DNA of 64,000 bases, taken from NCBI RefSeq assembly GCF_004827385.1, contig NZ_SRXN01000028.1, positions 31,391 through 95,390 on the forward strand. The letters run 5' to 3'. The notes under the pieces were generated by a model. The model was not told the DNA's origin. It saw only the letters and a program-made list of their open reading frames with translations, and did no database searches. The position numbers and the translations under genes were made by a program. This document shows positions 19,331 through 29,318 of the stretch, in pieces (positions within the stretch are counted from its first letter, which is position 1; every line of letters starts with the position of its first letter). The DNA comes from Ensifer sp. MPMI2T (GTDB lineage Bacteria > Pseudomonadota > Alphaproteobacteria > Rhizobiales > Rhizobiaceae).

Positions 19331-19548
19331 TGCATGTATTCCCGCCTCTTCACGAGGTAGGTGGCAAACTATGACAGCGACAGCGAGGCATTACTTTATT
19401 GAAAAAGGGGAAACAGTTTTCGATTGATCAACGGTAATACGGTCGATCGGCATCGTCTCGATCGCCTATGTTATCCCTGCTTTCCTGGATACTTAATATT
19501 GCAAGTCGCGTACGGCCCAGGGAGTGCTCTTTTCTCCATCAAGCGAAA

Positions 19549-19572
19549 GCCGGAGCTGTTTCCAGCCCCGGC
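19549..19572 (-). terminator. Likely terminator of the glycerol operon
   Basis: Bases 19549-19558 and 19563-19572 form a 10-bp stem with one mismatch, followed on the minus strand by CTTTCG. A second perfect-but-one stem (19593-19603 with 19610-19620) lies between it and glpV. The pair probably ends the glp transcript, although neither has a long U run. Confidence 0.55.
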
Positions 19573-19633
19573 GCCGCATCTCCAGGTATCGTGGTGCCGC
19601 CCGATAATTCGGACGGCACCCGCCTTGGGAGGC

Positions 19634-21358
19634 TTAGTTCGTCTGCCAGCTCTTGACCAGGTCATCATAGTTGACGGTGATCGGCTTTTCCTTCTCGTTC
19701 TCGACCTTCAACTGCGGAGCGAGGTTGCCGGCCTTCACGGCTTCCGCGTTCCAGTATTCGAGATCTTGCTCTTCCGCCAGCTTCGGGCCGATGTCGCCCT
19801 GAACGCCGGCACGCTCCAGGCGCTGCAGCACCTTTTCCTGCTCGGCGCAGAGCGAGTCCATAGCTTCCTGGGCGGTCTTTGCGCCGGAGGAAGCATCGCC
19901 GATCGCCTGCCACCAGAGCTGGGCCAGCTTCGGATAGTCAGGCACGTTCGTGCCCGTCGGCGACCACTGCAGGCGGGCCGGCGAACGGTAGAACTCGATG
20001 AGGCCGCCGAGCTTCGGTGCGCGCTCGGTGAAGCTCGGATGATCGAGCGTCGACTGGCGGATGAAGGTGAGACCGACATGGCTCTTCTTCACGTCCACGG
20101 TCTTGGACGTCACGAACTGCGCGTAGAGCCAAGCGGCCTTGGCGCGGTCATCCGGAGTGGATTTCAGGATCGTCCAGGAACCGGCGTCCTGATAGCCGAG
20201 CTTCATGCCGTCCTTCCAATAGACACCGTGAGGGCTCGGGGCAAAGCGCCACTTCGGCGTACCGTCCTCGTTCACGACAGGCAGGCCTTGCTTCACGAAG
20301 TCGGCGGTAAATGCCGTATAGGTGAACATCTGCTGGGCGATCTCACCCTGCGATGGGACCGGACCGGATTCCGAGAAGGTCATGCCCTGGGCAGCAGCCG
20401 GAGCATAGGCCTTCAGCCAGTCGAGATACTTCTGGATCGCATAGACCGAGGCCGGGCCGTTGGTGTCGCCGCCGCGCGCAACGCAGGAGCCGACGGGACG
20501 CGAATTCTCGTCGACCCGGATGCCCCATTCGTCGACCGGCTTGCCATTCGGGATGCCCTTGTCGCCGTTGCCGGCCATCGACAGCCAAGCGTCGGTGAAG
20601 CGCCAACCGAGCGACGGGTCTTTCTTGCCGTAGTCCATGTGGCCGTAGACCTTCTTGCCGTCGATCTCGCGGCCGGTGAAGAACTCGGCGATGTCCTCAT
20701 AGGCCGACCAGTTGACCGGAACGCCGAGGTCGTAGCCGTACTTGGCCTTGAACTCCTCCTGGATCTTCGGATCGTTGAACCAGTCGTAGCGGAACCAGTA
20801 GAGGTTCGCGAACTGCTGGTCGGGAAGCTGGTAGAGCTTGCCGTCCGGGGCCGTGGTGAACGACTTGCCGATGAAGTCGTCGATGTCGAGGTTGGGGTTG
20901 CTGACGTCCTTGCCCTCGTTCGCCATGAAGTCGGTCAAGCTGCGGGCCTGCTGGTAGCGCCAATGGGTGCCGATCAGATCCGAGTCGTTGATGTAGGCGT
21001 CATAGACGTTTTCGCCCGACTGCATCTGCGTCTGCAGCTTTTCGACGACGTCGCCTTCGCCGATCAGGTCGTGCGTGATCTTGATGCCGGTGATGTCGGA
21101 GAAGGCCTTGGCGAGGGTCTTCGATTCGTATTCATGGGTCGTGATCGTTTCGGAGACGACCTTGATTTCCATGCCGGCAAAGGGCTTTGCCGCATCGACG
21201 AACCACTGCATTTCCGCTTCCTGGGCGGCGCGGTCGAGCGACGAGAGGTCGCCGATTTCCTTGTCCAGGAACGCCTTTGCCTCATCCATGCCGGCATAGG
21301 CCGAGCCGGTGAGACCCAGCAGCATTGCTGCCGTCGTCGTTAGAAGATGCCGTCGCAT
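19634..21358 (-). CDS. glpV: Glycerol ABC transporter substrate-binding protein GlpV
   Basis: 574 residues from the ATG at 21358. N-terminal signal peptide (MRRHLLTTTAAMLLGLTGSAYAG). Large type I extracellular solute-binding protein with ITGIKITHDLIGEGDVVEKLQTQMQSG and NLYWFRYDWFNDPKIQEEFK segments; the size and the gene order glpSTPQUV match the rhizobial glycerol importer described in Rhizobium leguminosarum and present in Sinorhizobium. Captures glycerol in the periplasm. Last gene of the operon; no glycerol kinase gene follows. Confidence 0.92.
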   Translation of the reverse strand: MRRHLLTTTAAMLLGLTGSAYAGMDEAKAFLDKEIGDLSSLDRAAQEAEMQWFVDAAKPFAGMEIKVVSETITTHEYESKTLAKAFSDITGIKITHDLIGEGDVVEKLQTQMQSGENVYDAYINDSDLIGTHWRYQQARSLTDFMANEGKDVSNPNLDIDDFIGKSFTTAPDGKLYQLPDQQFANLYWFRYDWFNDPKIQEEFKAKYGYDLGVPVNWSAYEDIAEFFTGREIDGKKVYGHMDYGKKDPSLGWRFTDAWLSMAGNGDKGIPNGKPVDEWGIRVDENSRPVGSCVARGGDTNGPASVYAIQKYLDWLKAYAPAAAQGMTFSESGPVPSQGEIAQQMFTYTAFTADFVKQGLPVVNEDGTPKWRFAPSPHGVYWKDGMKLGYQDAGSWTILKSTPDDRAKAAWLYAQFVTSKTVDVKKSHVGLTFIRQSTLDHPSFTERAPKLGGLIEFYRSPARLQWSPTGTNVPDYPKLAQLWWQAIGDASSGAKTAQEAMDSLCAEQEKVLQRLERAGVQGDIGPKLAEEQDLEYWNAEAVKAGNLAPQLKVENEKEKPITVNYDDLVKSWQTN

Positions 21359-21438
21359 AATTTCCTCCCTTGGGTTTTGCGATTGCAGTTCATTGCAGTT
21401 TCGAGGGGCGCGCCGTCGATGCGCCCCCCATTCCGTTC

Positions 21439-21857
21439 TCAGACGTAGCGGAAGACGCCGATTGCATAAACCACCGAGAGCGCGACCGCCCACCAGAGGT
21501 TTGTGCCGACGAGCCCCAGCCAGCCGAGATGAATAAAAGCGGATCCGAGCAGCGAGACAAAGAGCCGGTCGCCGCGCGTCGTTTCGAAGCGCAGGATGCC
21601 GACGCGCGGATTGCCTCCGGGCCGGGCATATTCCCAGACGGCCATGAGCGACAGCAGCGCGAAGATCGTCAGAAAGAACATCGCGGTCGGGAAGGACCAG
21701 GCCATCCAGCCGCCGGGGATCAGCGGGGCGAACAAGTCGCGCTCGCCATCCTTGACCGGCAGGGCGGAAAAGAGCAGGCCCGCAGCTACGACATAGACGA
21801 CGAGCACGGCGGCAAGTGCTACGGGCCAGCGGTTCTTGTGCGTGGCGATGGTTTCCA

Positions 21858-21858
<1 letters not shown>
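21439..21858 (-). CDS. glpU: Small integral membrane protein GlpU (DUF2160 type)
   Basis: 139 residues with about four hydrophobic helices (residues about 11-32, 50-72, 98-115, 120-137) and a conserved-looking GGWMAWSFPTAMFFLT motif. It sits between the permease and binding-protein genes of the glycerol importer, and its ATG overlaps the glpQ stop by one base (TGATG). Homologous small proteins always accompany this importer; the exact role, perhaps an accessory subunit of the permease complex, is not established. Confidence 0.85.
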
Positions 21859-22682
<824 letters not shown>

Positions 22683-22700
22683 GGTGTCCTCCCTCCCTTC

Positions 22701-23567
22701 TCAGCCTTGCGCGTCACTGGTGGTCATCACCGTGTAGAAGATCCACGAGAGCAGCAGGATGATTAGGAAGTAGATGATCGAGAGGGCTGCGGCCGGGCCG
22801 AGGTCGAATTGGCCAATCGCCATCTTGACGAGATCGATCGACAGGAAAGTCGTCGAATTGCCCGGACCACCGCCGGTGACGACGAAAGGCTCCGTATAGA
22901 TCATGAAACTGTCCATGAAGCGCAGCAGGAAGGCGATCAAGAGCACGCGCTTCATCTTCGGAAGCTGGATGTAGCGGAAGACGGACCAGCGCGAGGCGCC
23001 GTCGATCTTGGCCGCCTGGTAGTAGGCGTCCGGGATCGAGACGAGGCCGGCATAGCAGAGGAGCACGACGAGGCTCGTCCAGTGCCAGACGTCCATGACG
23101 ATCAGCGTGATCCAGGCGTCGAGCGGGTTCTGCACATAGTTGTAGTTGATGCCGAGCGATGCGAGCGTGCGTCCGAGAAGACCGATGTCGACGCGGCCGA
23201 AGACCTGCCAGATGGTGCCGACGACGTTCCATGGAATGAGCAGCGGCAGCGCCATCAGAACCAAGCAGATCGGAACGCCGATGCCCTTCTTCGGCATATT
23301 GAGTGCGATCACGATGCCGAGCGGAATCTGGATCGTCAGGATGATCGCCGAGAAGATCAGGTTGCGGATCAACGCATCCCAGAAGCGGTCGGATTCGAGC
23401 GTCTCCACGAACCAGTCGGTGCCGGCCCAGAAGAACTCGTTGTTGCCGAAGGTATCCTGCACCGAATAGTTCACGACGGTCATCAGCGGGATGACGGCGG
23501 AGAAGGCGACGAGCACCAACACCGGCAGGACCATGAACCAGGCCTTGTTGTTCCAGGTTTTTTCCAT
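22701..23567 (-). CDS. glpP: Glycerol ABC transporter permease GlpP
   Basis: 288 residues, MalF/UgpA-like permease with six membrane segments. EAA loop SIPDAYYQAAKIDGASRWSVF (with the following FRYIQLPKMKRV) contacts the ATPases. Forms the membrane channel with GlpQ. Starts 3 bp after glpT. Confidence 0.93.
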   Translation of the reverse strand: MEKTWNNKAWFMVLPVLVLVAFSAVIPLMTVVNYSVQDTFGNNEFFWAGTDWFVETLESDRFWDALIRNLIFSAIILTIQIPLGIVIALNMPKKGIGVPICLVLMALPLLIPWNVVGTIWQVFGRVDIGLLGRTLASLGINYNYVQNPLDAWITLIVMDVWHWTSLVVLLCYAGLVSIPDAYYQAAKIDGASRWSVFRYIQLPKMKRVLLIAFLLRFMDSFMIYTEPFVVTGGGPGNSTTFLSIDLVKMAIGQFDLGPAAALSIIYFLIILLLSWIFYTVMTTSDAQG

Positions 23568-23570
23568 GGC

Positions 23571-24641
23571 TCAAGCCTCCTCACCGACGCGCCAGGAATC
23601 GGCGTAGATATTGATTGCCTTCGGATCGAAGGTGACGCGCGGTTCGGCGGGAATTTCGCCGTCCTCGTCAACGATGATCGAGATTGGCAGGTCGGCGAAA
23701 CGCGCGCGGACGATCTTGTGTCGGCCAATGTCCTCGACCTTGGTGATGGCGACCGGCATGCCTTCGCGTCCGAGCGAAACGAATTCCGGGCGGATGCCGA
23801 GCTCGGTCTTGGCGCCGGACTTGATCTTCGGCAGGAAGTTCAGCGCGATGCTCTCGCTACCGATCGCGGCTGTGTTGCCGGCGATCTGTGCGGGCAGGAC
23901 GTTCATGCCCGGGGAGCCGATGAAATAGCCGACGAAGGTGTGCCGCGGCCGCTCGAAGAGTTCGGCCGGCGTGCCGATCTGGACGATCTGGCCGTCATAC
24001 ATGACGACGACCTTGTCGGCGAAGGTGAGCGCCTCGGTCTGGTCATGCGTCACATAGACCATGGTGAAACCGAACTGCTTGTGCAGCCGCTTGATCTGCG
24101 AGCGCAGCACCCATTTCATTTCGGGATCGATGACGGTAAGCGGCTCGTCGAAGAGGATGGCGCTGACGTCCGAGCGGACGAGGCCGCGGCCAAGCGAGAT
24201 CTTCTGCTTCTGGTCGGCGGTCAATCCGCGTGCGGTCTTCTTCGCCCGGCCGCCGAGACCGATCATCTCGATGATCTCGCTGACGCGGCGGTCGACCTCC
24301 GCTTCGGGCACGTGCCGGTTGCGAAGCGGGAAGGCGAGATTGTCGTAAACCGTCATCGTGTCGTATATCACCGGGAACTGGAACACCTGAGCGATGTTGC
24401 GTTCCTGGGTGGAGAGCTGCGTGACATCGTGCCCGTCGAAGAGAATGCGCCCTTCGGACGGATTGATGAGGCCGGAAATGATGTTGAGAAGCGTGGTCTT
24501 GCCGCATCCGGAAGGACCAAGCAGCGCATAGGCGCCGCCGTCGTTCCACTCGTGATGCACTTCCCTCAGCGCGTAGTCCGCTTCCGACTTTGGCTTGGCG
24601 CCGTAGGCGTGACGGATATGTTCAAGGTTGATTCTTGCCAT
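23571..24641 (-). CDS. glpT: Glycerol ABC transporter ATP-binding protein GlpT
   Basis: 356 residues from the ATG at 24641 (GGAGGAG upstream). CUT1-type ATPase with intact Walker A (GPSGCGKTTLLN, about residues 41-52), Walker B (AILFDEPLTVID) and H-loop (YVTHDQTEAL). The ABC signature is degenerate: where LSGGQ is expected it reads LTADQKQK (about residue 138). The C-terminal TOBE/OB region is present. Works as a heterodimer with GlpS, whose signature is normal but whose H-loop histidine is missing. Rhizobial glycerol GlpT is unrelated to the enteric glycerol-3-phosphate antiporter of that name. Confidence 0.93.
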   Translation of the reverse strand: MARINLEHIRHAYGAKPKSEADYALREVHHEWNDGGAYALLGPSGCGKTTLLNIISGLINPSEGRILFDGHDVTQLSTQERNIAQVFQFPVIYDTMTVYDNLAFPLRNRHVPEAEVDRRVSEIIEMIGLGGRAKKTARGLTADQKQKISLGRGLVRSDVSAILFDEPLTVIDPEMKWVLRSQIKRLHKQFGFTMVYVTHDQTEALTFADKVVVMYDGQIVQIGTPAELFERPRHTFVGYFIGSPGMNVLPAQIAGNTAAIGSESIALNFLPKIKSGAKTELGIRPEFVSLGREGMPVAITKVEDIGRHKIVRARFADLPISIIVDEDGEIPAEPRVTFDPKAINIYADSWRVGEEA

Positions 24642-24661
24642 TTTCTCCTCCCAGCGCCGCC

Positions 24662-25732
24662 TCAGGCCGTGCCGCCGATCGCGCGGCCGTCCGGCCCAAA
24701 AGCCATCAGGTGGCGTATATCGACAAAGACCTGAAGAACCGCGTCCGGTTCGATGTCGTGGACGCCGGGTGCGAGCATGACCCAGCGCGCGCCGGCAAAT
24801 CCGACGTGAATGAAGCTCTCCGACCCGGCGATCTCGGAAATCGCCGTCTTGACGGTAAGCGCATTGCCGCTGCCGTTCGGCGGATCGAAAGAAAGGTGGT
24901 GCGGTTGGAAGGCGACGGTGCAAGGGCCGTCGGGAACGGCCGAAAGGTGGACCGGGACGGTAAGTACGGGCTTTCCATCGAGCGTAAAATCCGTTCCCGT
25001 TTTCACGAGCTCGATCGTATTCAGCGGCGGATCGGCGAAGGTGCGCGCGGTGACGATGTCGATCGGGCGGCGATAGACATCGATGGTGCGGCCGAACTGA
25101 GTGATGCGGCCCTCGCTCAAGGCCGCGGTATTGCCGCCGAGCAGCAAGGCCTCGGACGGTTCCGTCGTCGCATAAACGAAGATCGCGCCGGAGGCCGCGA
25201 AGATCTTCGGCAATTCCTCGCGCAATTCCTCGCGCAGCTTGTAATCGAGATTGGCGAGCGGTTCGTCGAGGAGCACCAGATCGGCGTTCTTGACGATCGC
25301 ACGCGCAAGCGCAGTGCGCTGCTGCTGGCCGCCGGAAAGGTTCAAGGGCGTGCGGTCGAGATAGGGGGTGAGCTTCAGGAGTTCGGCCGCCTTGCGCACT
25401 TCCCGATCGACGGTTGCGCTATCGGCGCCCTTGATGCGCATTGGCGAGGCGATGTTGTCGTAGACCGTCATCGCCGGATAGTTGATGAACTGCTGGTAGA
25501 CCATGGCGACAGAGCGCTGCTGCACCGGCAGGCCGGTGACGTCGGCGCCGTCGAAACGAAGCGAACCGGAGGCAGGCTTGTCGAGACCGGCCATCAGCCG
25601 CATCAGCGACGTCTTGCCGGAGAGCGTGGGGCCAAGCAGCACGTTGAGCGACCCCCTCTCCAGCACAAGGTCGGTCGGGTGGATATGCGTCTCCCCGCCT
25701 ACGACCTTGGATATATCCTTCATTTCAAGCAT
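24662..25732 (-). CDS. glpS: Glycerol ABC transporter ATP-binding protein GlpS
   Basis: 356 residues. Walker A GPTLSGKTSLM (about 34-44), normal signature LSGGQQQRTALARA (about 133-146) and Walker B DLVLLDEPLANLD. The H-loop, expected as VTHDQ, reads ATTEPSEALLL, so the switch histidine is replaced by threonine. TOBE-like C-terminus from about 240. Partner ATPase of GlpT; first structural gene of the importer after glpD, 98 bp downstream of it with a truncated palindromic repeat in the gap. Confidence 0.93.
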   Translation of the reverse strand: MLEMKDISKVVGGETHIHPTDLVLERGSLNVLLGPTLSGKTSLMRLMAGLDKPASGSLRFDGADVTGLPVQQRSVAMVYQQFINYPAMTVYDNIASPMRIKGADSATVDREVRKAAELLKLTPYLDRTPLNLSGGQQQRTALARAIVKNADLVLLDEPLANLDYKLREELREELPKIFAASGAIFVYATTEPSEALLLGGNTAALSEGRITQFGRTIDVYRRPIDIVTARTFADPPLNTIELVKTGTDFTLDGKPVLTVPVHLSAVPDGPCTVAFQPHHLSFDPPNGSGNALTVKTAISEIAGSESFIHVGFAGARWVMLAPGVHDIEPDAVLQVFVDIRHLMAFGPDGRAIGGTA

Positions 25733-25784
25733 TGCATTCTCCGGTGTTCCACCCAGCCATCGGCAGTCTCATTGCAGGTCCCAG

Positions 25785-25833
25785 AGCGGATGAGGAAAGG
25801 GTTTTCTGCCTTCCGCCCGCATATCGTGATCTA
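25785..25833. repeat. Truncated copy of the two-hairpin intergenic repeat
   Basis: GCGGATGAGGAAAGG is followed by its partial complement CCTTCCGCCCGC and by ATCGTGATCTAGG, the same terminal motif as the fuller copy at 3639-3754. The second hairpin is missing. Its last bases supply the glpD stop codon (CTA at 25831-25833 on the plus strand). Confidence 0.65.
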
Positions 25834-27348
25834 GGCGGCAGCGTTGGCCGCACCCTGCATATACTCCTCCAGCTCCGCAGCCTCCGCTAGCGAGAGCTTC
25901 AGTCCCAGTTTCGTGCGGCGCCACAGTACGTCCTCCGCGCGGCGCGCCCATTCCTGCTCGATCAGCCAATTGACTTCGGTTTCGTAGAGGTCTGCACCGA
26001 AACATCTTCCGAGATCGGCTTCGCTCGCCGCCTTGCCGAGAAGCCGGGCCGCCCGCGTGCCGTAGAGCCGCACGAGGCGGCGCGCGTGTGACTTGGCGAG
26101 AAAAGGGTAGCGCGCCTTGAGGCTGGCGACCTCGGCGTCGTAGCCGGTCGCGGGAAAATCGCCGCCCGGCAGGCTCGATTCGGCGGTCCATTTCCGGCCC
26201 TTGACCCCGATCGCCTCGCCGATCTTTTCCAGCGCGGACTCACTCAGCCGCCGATAGGTCGTAAGCTTGCCGCCGAAAACGTTCAGCAGAGGTGCTTGGC
26301 CGTTCTGTCCGTCGAGGCGCAGCACGTAATCGCGGGTCGCCTCCTGCGCCTTGCTGGCGCCATCGTCGAACAGCGGGCGCACCGCCGAATAGGTCCAGAC
26401 GATGTCGTCGCGCGTTACCGGATCTTTGAAGTATTCGCTCGCTGCCTTGCAAAGATAGTCGATCTCGGCGTCATTGATGTATGCCTCTGCCGGGTTGCCG
26501 TCGAAATCGTGGTCCGTCGTTCCGATCAGCGTGAAATCGTTCTCGTAGGGAATGGCGAAGATGATCCGCCCGTCCGGATTCTGGAAGAAATAGGCGCGCG
26601 GATCGTCGAACTTCTTTCTCACGACGATATGGCTGCCCTGCACGAGGCGGACATTGTGCACGTCGTTCTTGCCGATCGCGTCGGCGAGCACCCGATCCAC
26701 CCAGGGACCGGTGGCGTTGACGAGCATGCGGGCGCGCAGGGTTGAGCGCGTTCCCGTCACCATATTTTCCGTTTCGATTGCCCAGTGTCCGTCGTTGCGG
26801 CGTGCGGAGATCACTCGGGTGCGCGGCATGACCCGCGCGCCGCGATCGGCCGCATCGCGAGCATTCAGCACCACCAGGCGGGCATCGTTGACCCAGCCGT
26901 CGGAATATTCGAATGCCTTGGTGAAAAGCCGCTTCAGCGGCAATCCCGCCGGGTCGCGGGTCATGTCCAGTGTGCGGGTCGGCGGCAGCAGCTTACGGCC
27001 GCCGATATGATCGTAGAGAAACAGGCCGAGGCGGATGAGCCAGGCGGGGCGCATGCCGCCCCTGTGGAAGGGCAGCACGAAGCGCATCGGCCAGATGACG
27101 TGCGGCGCCATTGCCCACAATATCTCGCGCTCCATCAGCGCCTCGCGCACCAGGCGGAACTCATAATATTCGAGATAGCGCAGGCCGCCGTGGATAAGCT
27201 TGGTGGAGCCGGACGATGTGCCGGAGGCGAAGTCCTTCATTTCGGCCAGCGCAACAGAATAACCCCGACCGACCGCATCGCGCGCAATGCCGCATCCATT
27301 GATGCCGCCGCCTATGACGAAGACGTCGAAGATCGTCTGCTCTGACAC
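25831..27348 (-). CDS. glpD: Aerobic glycerol-3-phosphate dehydrogenase
   Basis: 505 residues from a GTG at 27348 with AGGGGA seven bases upstream; an in-frame ATG at 27363 is possible but contains that site. FAD-binding dinucleotide fold VIGGGINGCGIARDAVGRG at the N-terminus, then SGTSSGSTKLIHGGLRYLE, typical of GlpD, and a C-terminal GlpD/GlpA-type helical domain. Oxidises sn-glycerol-3-phosphate to dihydroxyacetone phosphate at the membrane and passes electrons to quinone. Lies between glpR and the importer genes. Confidence 0.95.
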   Translation of the reverse strand: MSEQTIFDVFVIGGGINGCGIARDAVGRGYSVALAEMKDFASGTSSGSTKLIHGGLRYLEYYEFRLVREALMEREILWAMAPHVIWPMRFVLPFHRGGMRPAWLIRLGLFLYDHIGGRKLLPPTRTLDMTRDPAGLPLKRLFTKAFEYSDGWVNDARLVVLNARDAADRGARVMPRTRVISARRNDGHWAIETENMVTGTRSTLRARMLVNATGPWVDRVLADAIGKNDVHNVRLVQGSHIVVRKKFDDPRAYFFQNPDGRIIFAIPYENDFTLIGTTDHDFDGNPAEAYINDAEIDYLCKAASEYFKDPVTRDDIVWTYSAVRPLFDDGASKAQEATRDYVLRLDGQNGQAPLLNVFGGKLTTYRRLSESALEKIGEAIGVKGRKWTAESSLPGGDFPATGYDAEVASLKARYPFLAKSHARRLVRLYGTRAARLLGKAASEADLGRCFGADLYETEVNWLIEQEWARRAEDVLWRRTKLGLKLSLAEAAELEEYMQGAANAAA

Positions 27349-27410
27349 TGTATTTCCCCTCCGCATTTCGCAATGCACAAATTGATGCGGCTGCGAAAGT
27401 GAAATCAGTT

Positions 27411-27447
27411 AAAACGAAAACATATCGAATGTCAAACGAATGTTTTC
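27411..27447 (-). promoter_or_regulatory. Candidate GlpR operator upstream of glpD
   Basis: AAAACGAAA at 27411-27419 matches the half-site found twice before glpR. It overlaps an inverted repeat, GAAAACAT (27416-27423) with ATGTTTTC (27440-27447). The position, 60-100 bp before the glpD GTG, suits repression of the glpD-glpSTPQUV transcript. Confidence 0.6.
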
Positions 27448-27477
27448 TCGAAGCTAGGCGCCCGCAACGCGTGCCAA

Positions 27478-28242
27478 TCAGACGTCGGTCTCGATCAGAC
27501 GGACGTCCTGTTCGGCGCATATTTTCCGAACGTGTTCAATGATACAGCGGTCGGTGATAAAAGTCTGGACCTGCGAGATGTGGCCGATCCTGACCGGCGC
27601 GGTTCGCTCGAATTTAGTGGAGTCCGAAACGAGAATGACGTGCCGCGCATTTGCGATGATCGCCTGAGCGACTTTCACTTCCCGATAATCGAAATCTAGC
27701 AGTGCGCCGTCGTGGTCGATCGCCGAGGCTCCGATGACGGCGAAATCCACCTTGAACTGCTTGATGAAATCGACGGCAGCCTCGCCGACAATGCCGCCGT
27801 CGGAACCGCGTACGACACCGCCGGCGATCACCACCTCGATCGAGGGGAATACGCGCAACCTGTTGGCAACATTGATGTTGTTGGTGATGACCATCAGTTC
27901 CTTGTGGTCAAGCAGCGCTTCTCCCACCGCTTCGGTGGTGGTGCCGATATTGATGAAGAGCGAGGCGTTGTCAGGGATAAGCGCGGCGGCGGCGCGGCCG
28001 ATCGCTTGTTTTTCCGCCGCGGCGATCTGGCGTCGTGCATCGTATTTGACGTTTTCCTTGCCGCTCGGGAAGATCGCGCCGCCGTGGATGCGGTTCAGCA
28101 CCCTTGCATCGCAGAGATCGTTGAGGTCCTTGCGGATTGTTTGTGGTGTCACTGAAAAGCGGTGCGCAAGCTCCTCGACGAGCACGCGCCCCTCTGATTT
28201 TGCCATCTCCAGGATTTCTGCCTGCCGCCCGCTGAGATACAT
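27478..28242 (-). CDS. glpR: DeoR-family glycerol regulon repressor GlpR
   Basis: 254 residues. N-terminal DeoR winged helix (QAEILEMAKSEGRVLVEELAHRFSVTPQTIRKDLNDLCDARVLNRIHGGA, residues about 7-57) and C-terminal DeoRC sugar-phosphate sensing domain with NIGTTTEAV, GGVVRG and DFAVIGASAIDHDGALLDFDYREV. Glycerol-3-phosphate is the usual inducer. Transcribed in the same direction as glpD and 129 bp before it, with candidate operators before both. Confidence 0.94.
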   Translation of the reverse strand: MYLSGRQAEILEMAKSEGRVLVEELAHRFSVTPQTIRKDLNDLCDARVLNRIHGGAIFPSGKENVKYDARRQIAAAEKQAIGRAAAALIPDNASLFINIGTTTEAVGEALLDHKELMVITNNINVANRLRVFPSIEVVIAGGVVRGSDGGIVGEAAVDFIKQFKVDFAVIGASAIDHDGALLDFDYREVKVAQAIIANARHVILVSDSTKFERTAPVRIGHISQVQTFITDRCIIEHVRKICAEQDVRLIETDV

Positions 28243-28257
28243 TTTGGCTCCCTCAGG

Positions 28258-28290
28258 TTTCGTTTTCTTTCATAATATGCAAAAACGAAA
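28258..28290 (-). promoter_or_regulatory. Candidate GlpR operator upstream of glpR
   Basis: TTTCGTTTT (28258-28266) and AAAACGAAA (28282-28290) are perfect inverted repeats with a 15-nt spacer, 16 bp before the glpR start. DeoR-family repressors commonly bind TTTCGTTT-type half-sites, so autoregulation is likely. Confidence 0.65.
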
Positions 28291-28513
28291 GCCTTGCAAT
28301 TTCAGAAGTCAGCGTTTTTGCATGATGCTGGTTTCGCGGCGATCGCTGACGCACCCATGTTGCAATCCGGCGGTGGATGGGCGAGCTTGTTGGTCTGTCA
28401 GGGCAGGAGAAAAAATGCTGGGTGCTTTTTTCTCCCGTATTCTGCTCCAAATTTATAACTGTTGATCGGCGCTTGTGATCCGGACCGAGATCGTGGGGTC
28501 AGAGGGGGAAGGC

Positions 28514-29284
28514 ATGTTTCATCCGGCCTTGTTCAAGGGCATGAACGTGGTGGTGACCGGCGGTGGCCGCGGTATCGGACTGGAGGTTGCGCGACAATTT
28601 CTCGATTGCGGCGCGCATGTCCTCGTCCACATGGGCAGGACGGTCGCCCGCGAACGCCACGATTTTCTCGAATTGGCCGCAACCGAGGGCAGGGCATTTC
28701 TTTGTGCCGCCGATTTTCTCGTCGCTGGCGGCGTCGAAAGCCTGGCGGATGCCGTCCGGGAGCGGTTCGACAGGGTCCATGTCCTCATCAACAATGCCGG
28801 TACGATGGTCGGGCGCTTCCCTGCCGCCGACCTGACCGACGAAGACTATCGTACCGTCGTTCAACTCAATCAGACGTCAGTCGTCGAGATGACGCGGGCG
28901 ATGTTGCCGCTGCTGCGCAAGGGCACCCATCCGGCAATCGTCAACACCGTGTCGATCTCCGCCTCGACCGGCGGCAGCGCCGGATCGTCGATCTACTCCG
29001 CCACCAAGGCCTTCGTCGCGACCTATTCGAAGGCGCTGGCGCGCGAGCTGGCGCCGGAGGGCATCCGCGTCAATTGCGTCTCGCCGGGAACGATCGCGAC
29101 CGATTTTCACGAGCGCTACTCGTCGCCGGAGAAACTGGACGCAACGCGAAAGACGATCCCGCTCGGCCGGCTCGGCAGCGCCGAGGATTGCGCGCCGGCC
29201 TATCTCTTCCTCGCGTCCCATGCACTTTCGGGCTATATCACCGGCCAGGTGCTCGAGGTGAATGGGGGACAACTTATCTGCTAG
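28514..29284 (+). CDS. Short-chain dehydrogenase/reductase
   Basis: 256 residues from the ATG at 28514, preceded by an AGAGGGGGAAGG site; a GTG at 28475 is a weaker upstream option. Classical SDR: VTGGGRGIGLEVA cofactor motif, NNAGTMVG, catalytic Ser in SISAST and YSATK (Tyr/Lys), and a C-terminal SGYITGQVLEVNGGQ. An NAD(P)-dependent alcohol or ketone redox enzyme of unknown substrate. It lies between the divergent glpR and a LysR gene with no operon partner. Confidence 0.92.
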   Translation: MFHPALFKGMNVVVTGGGRGIGLEVARQFLDCGAHVLVHMGRTVARERHDFLELAATEGRAFLCAADFLVAGGVESLADAVRERFDRVHVLINNAGTMVGRFPAADLTDEDYRTVVQLNQTSVVEMTRAMLPLLRKGTHPAIVNTVSISASTGGSAGSSIYSATKAFVATYSKALARELAPEGIRVNCVSPGTIATDFHERYSSPEKLDATRKTIPLGRLGSAEDCAPAYLFLASHALSGYITGQVLEVNGGQLIC

Positions 29285-29318
29285 TACAAGGCCATTGGCG
29301 TTGTTTCCGCCCAAAGCG

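Noticed and set aside
19310..19440. Xanthine/purine riboswitch before the NCS2 permease
   Set aside because: No known riboswitch core could be recognised by eye; a covariance-model search would be needed. Only the local RBS hairpin is reported.
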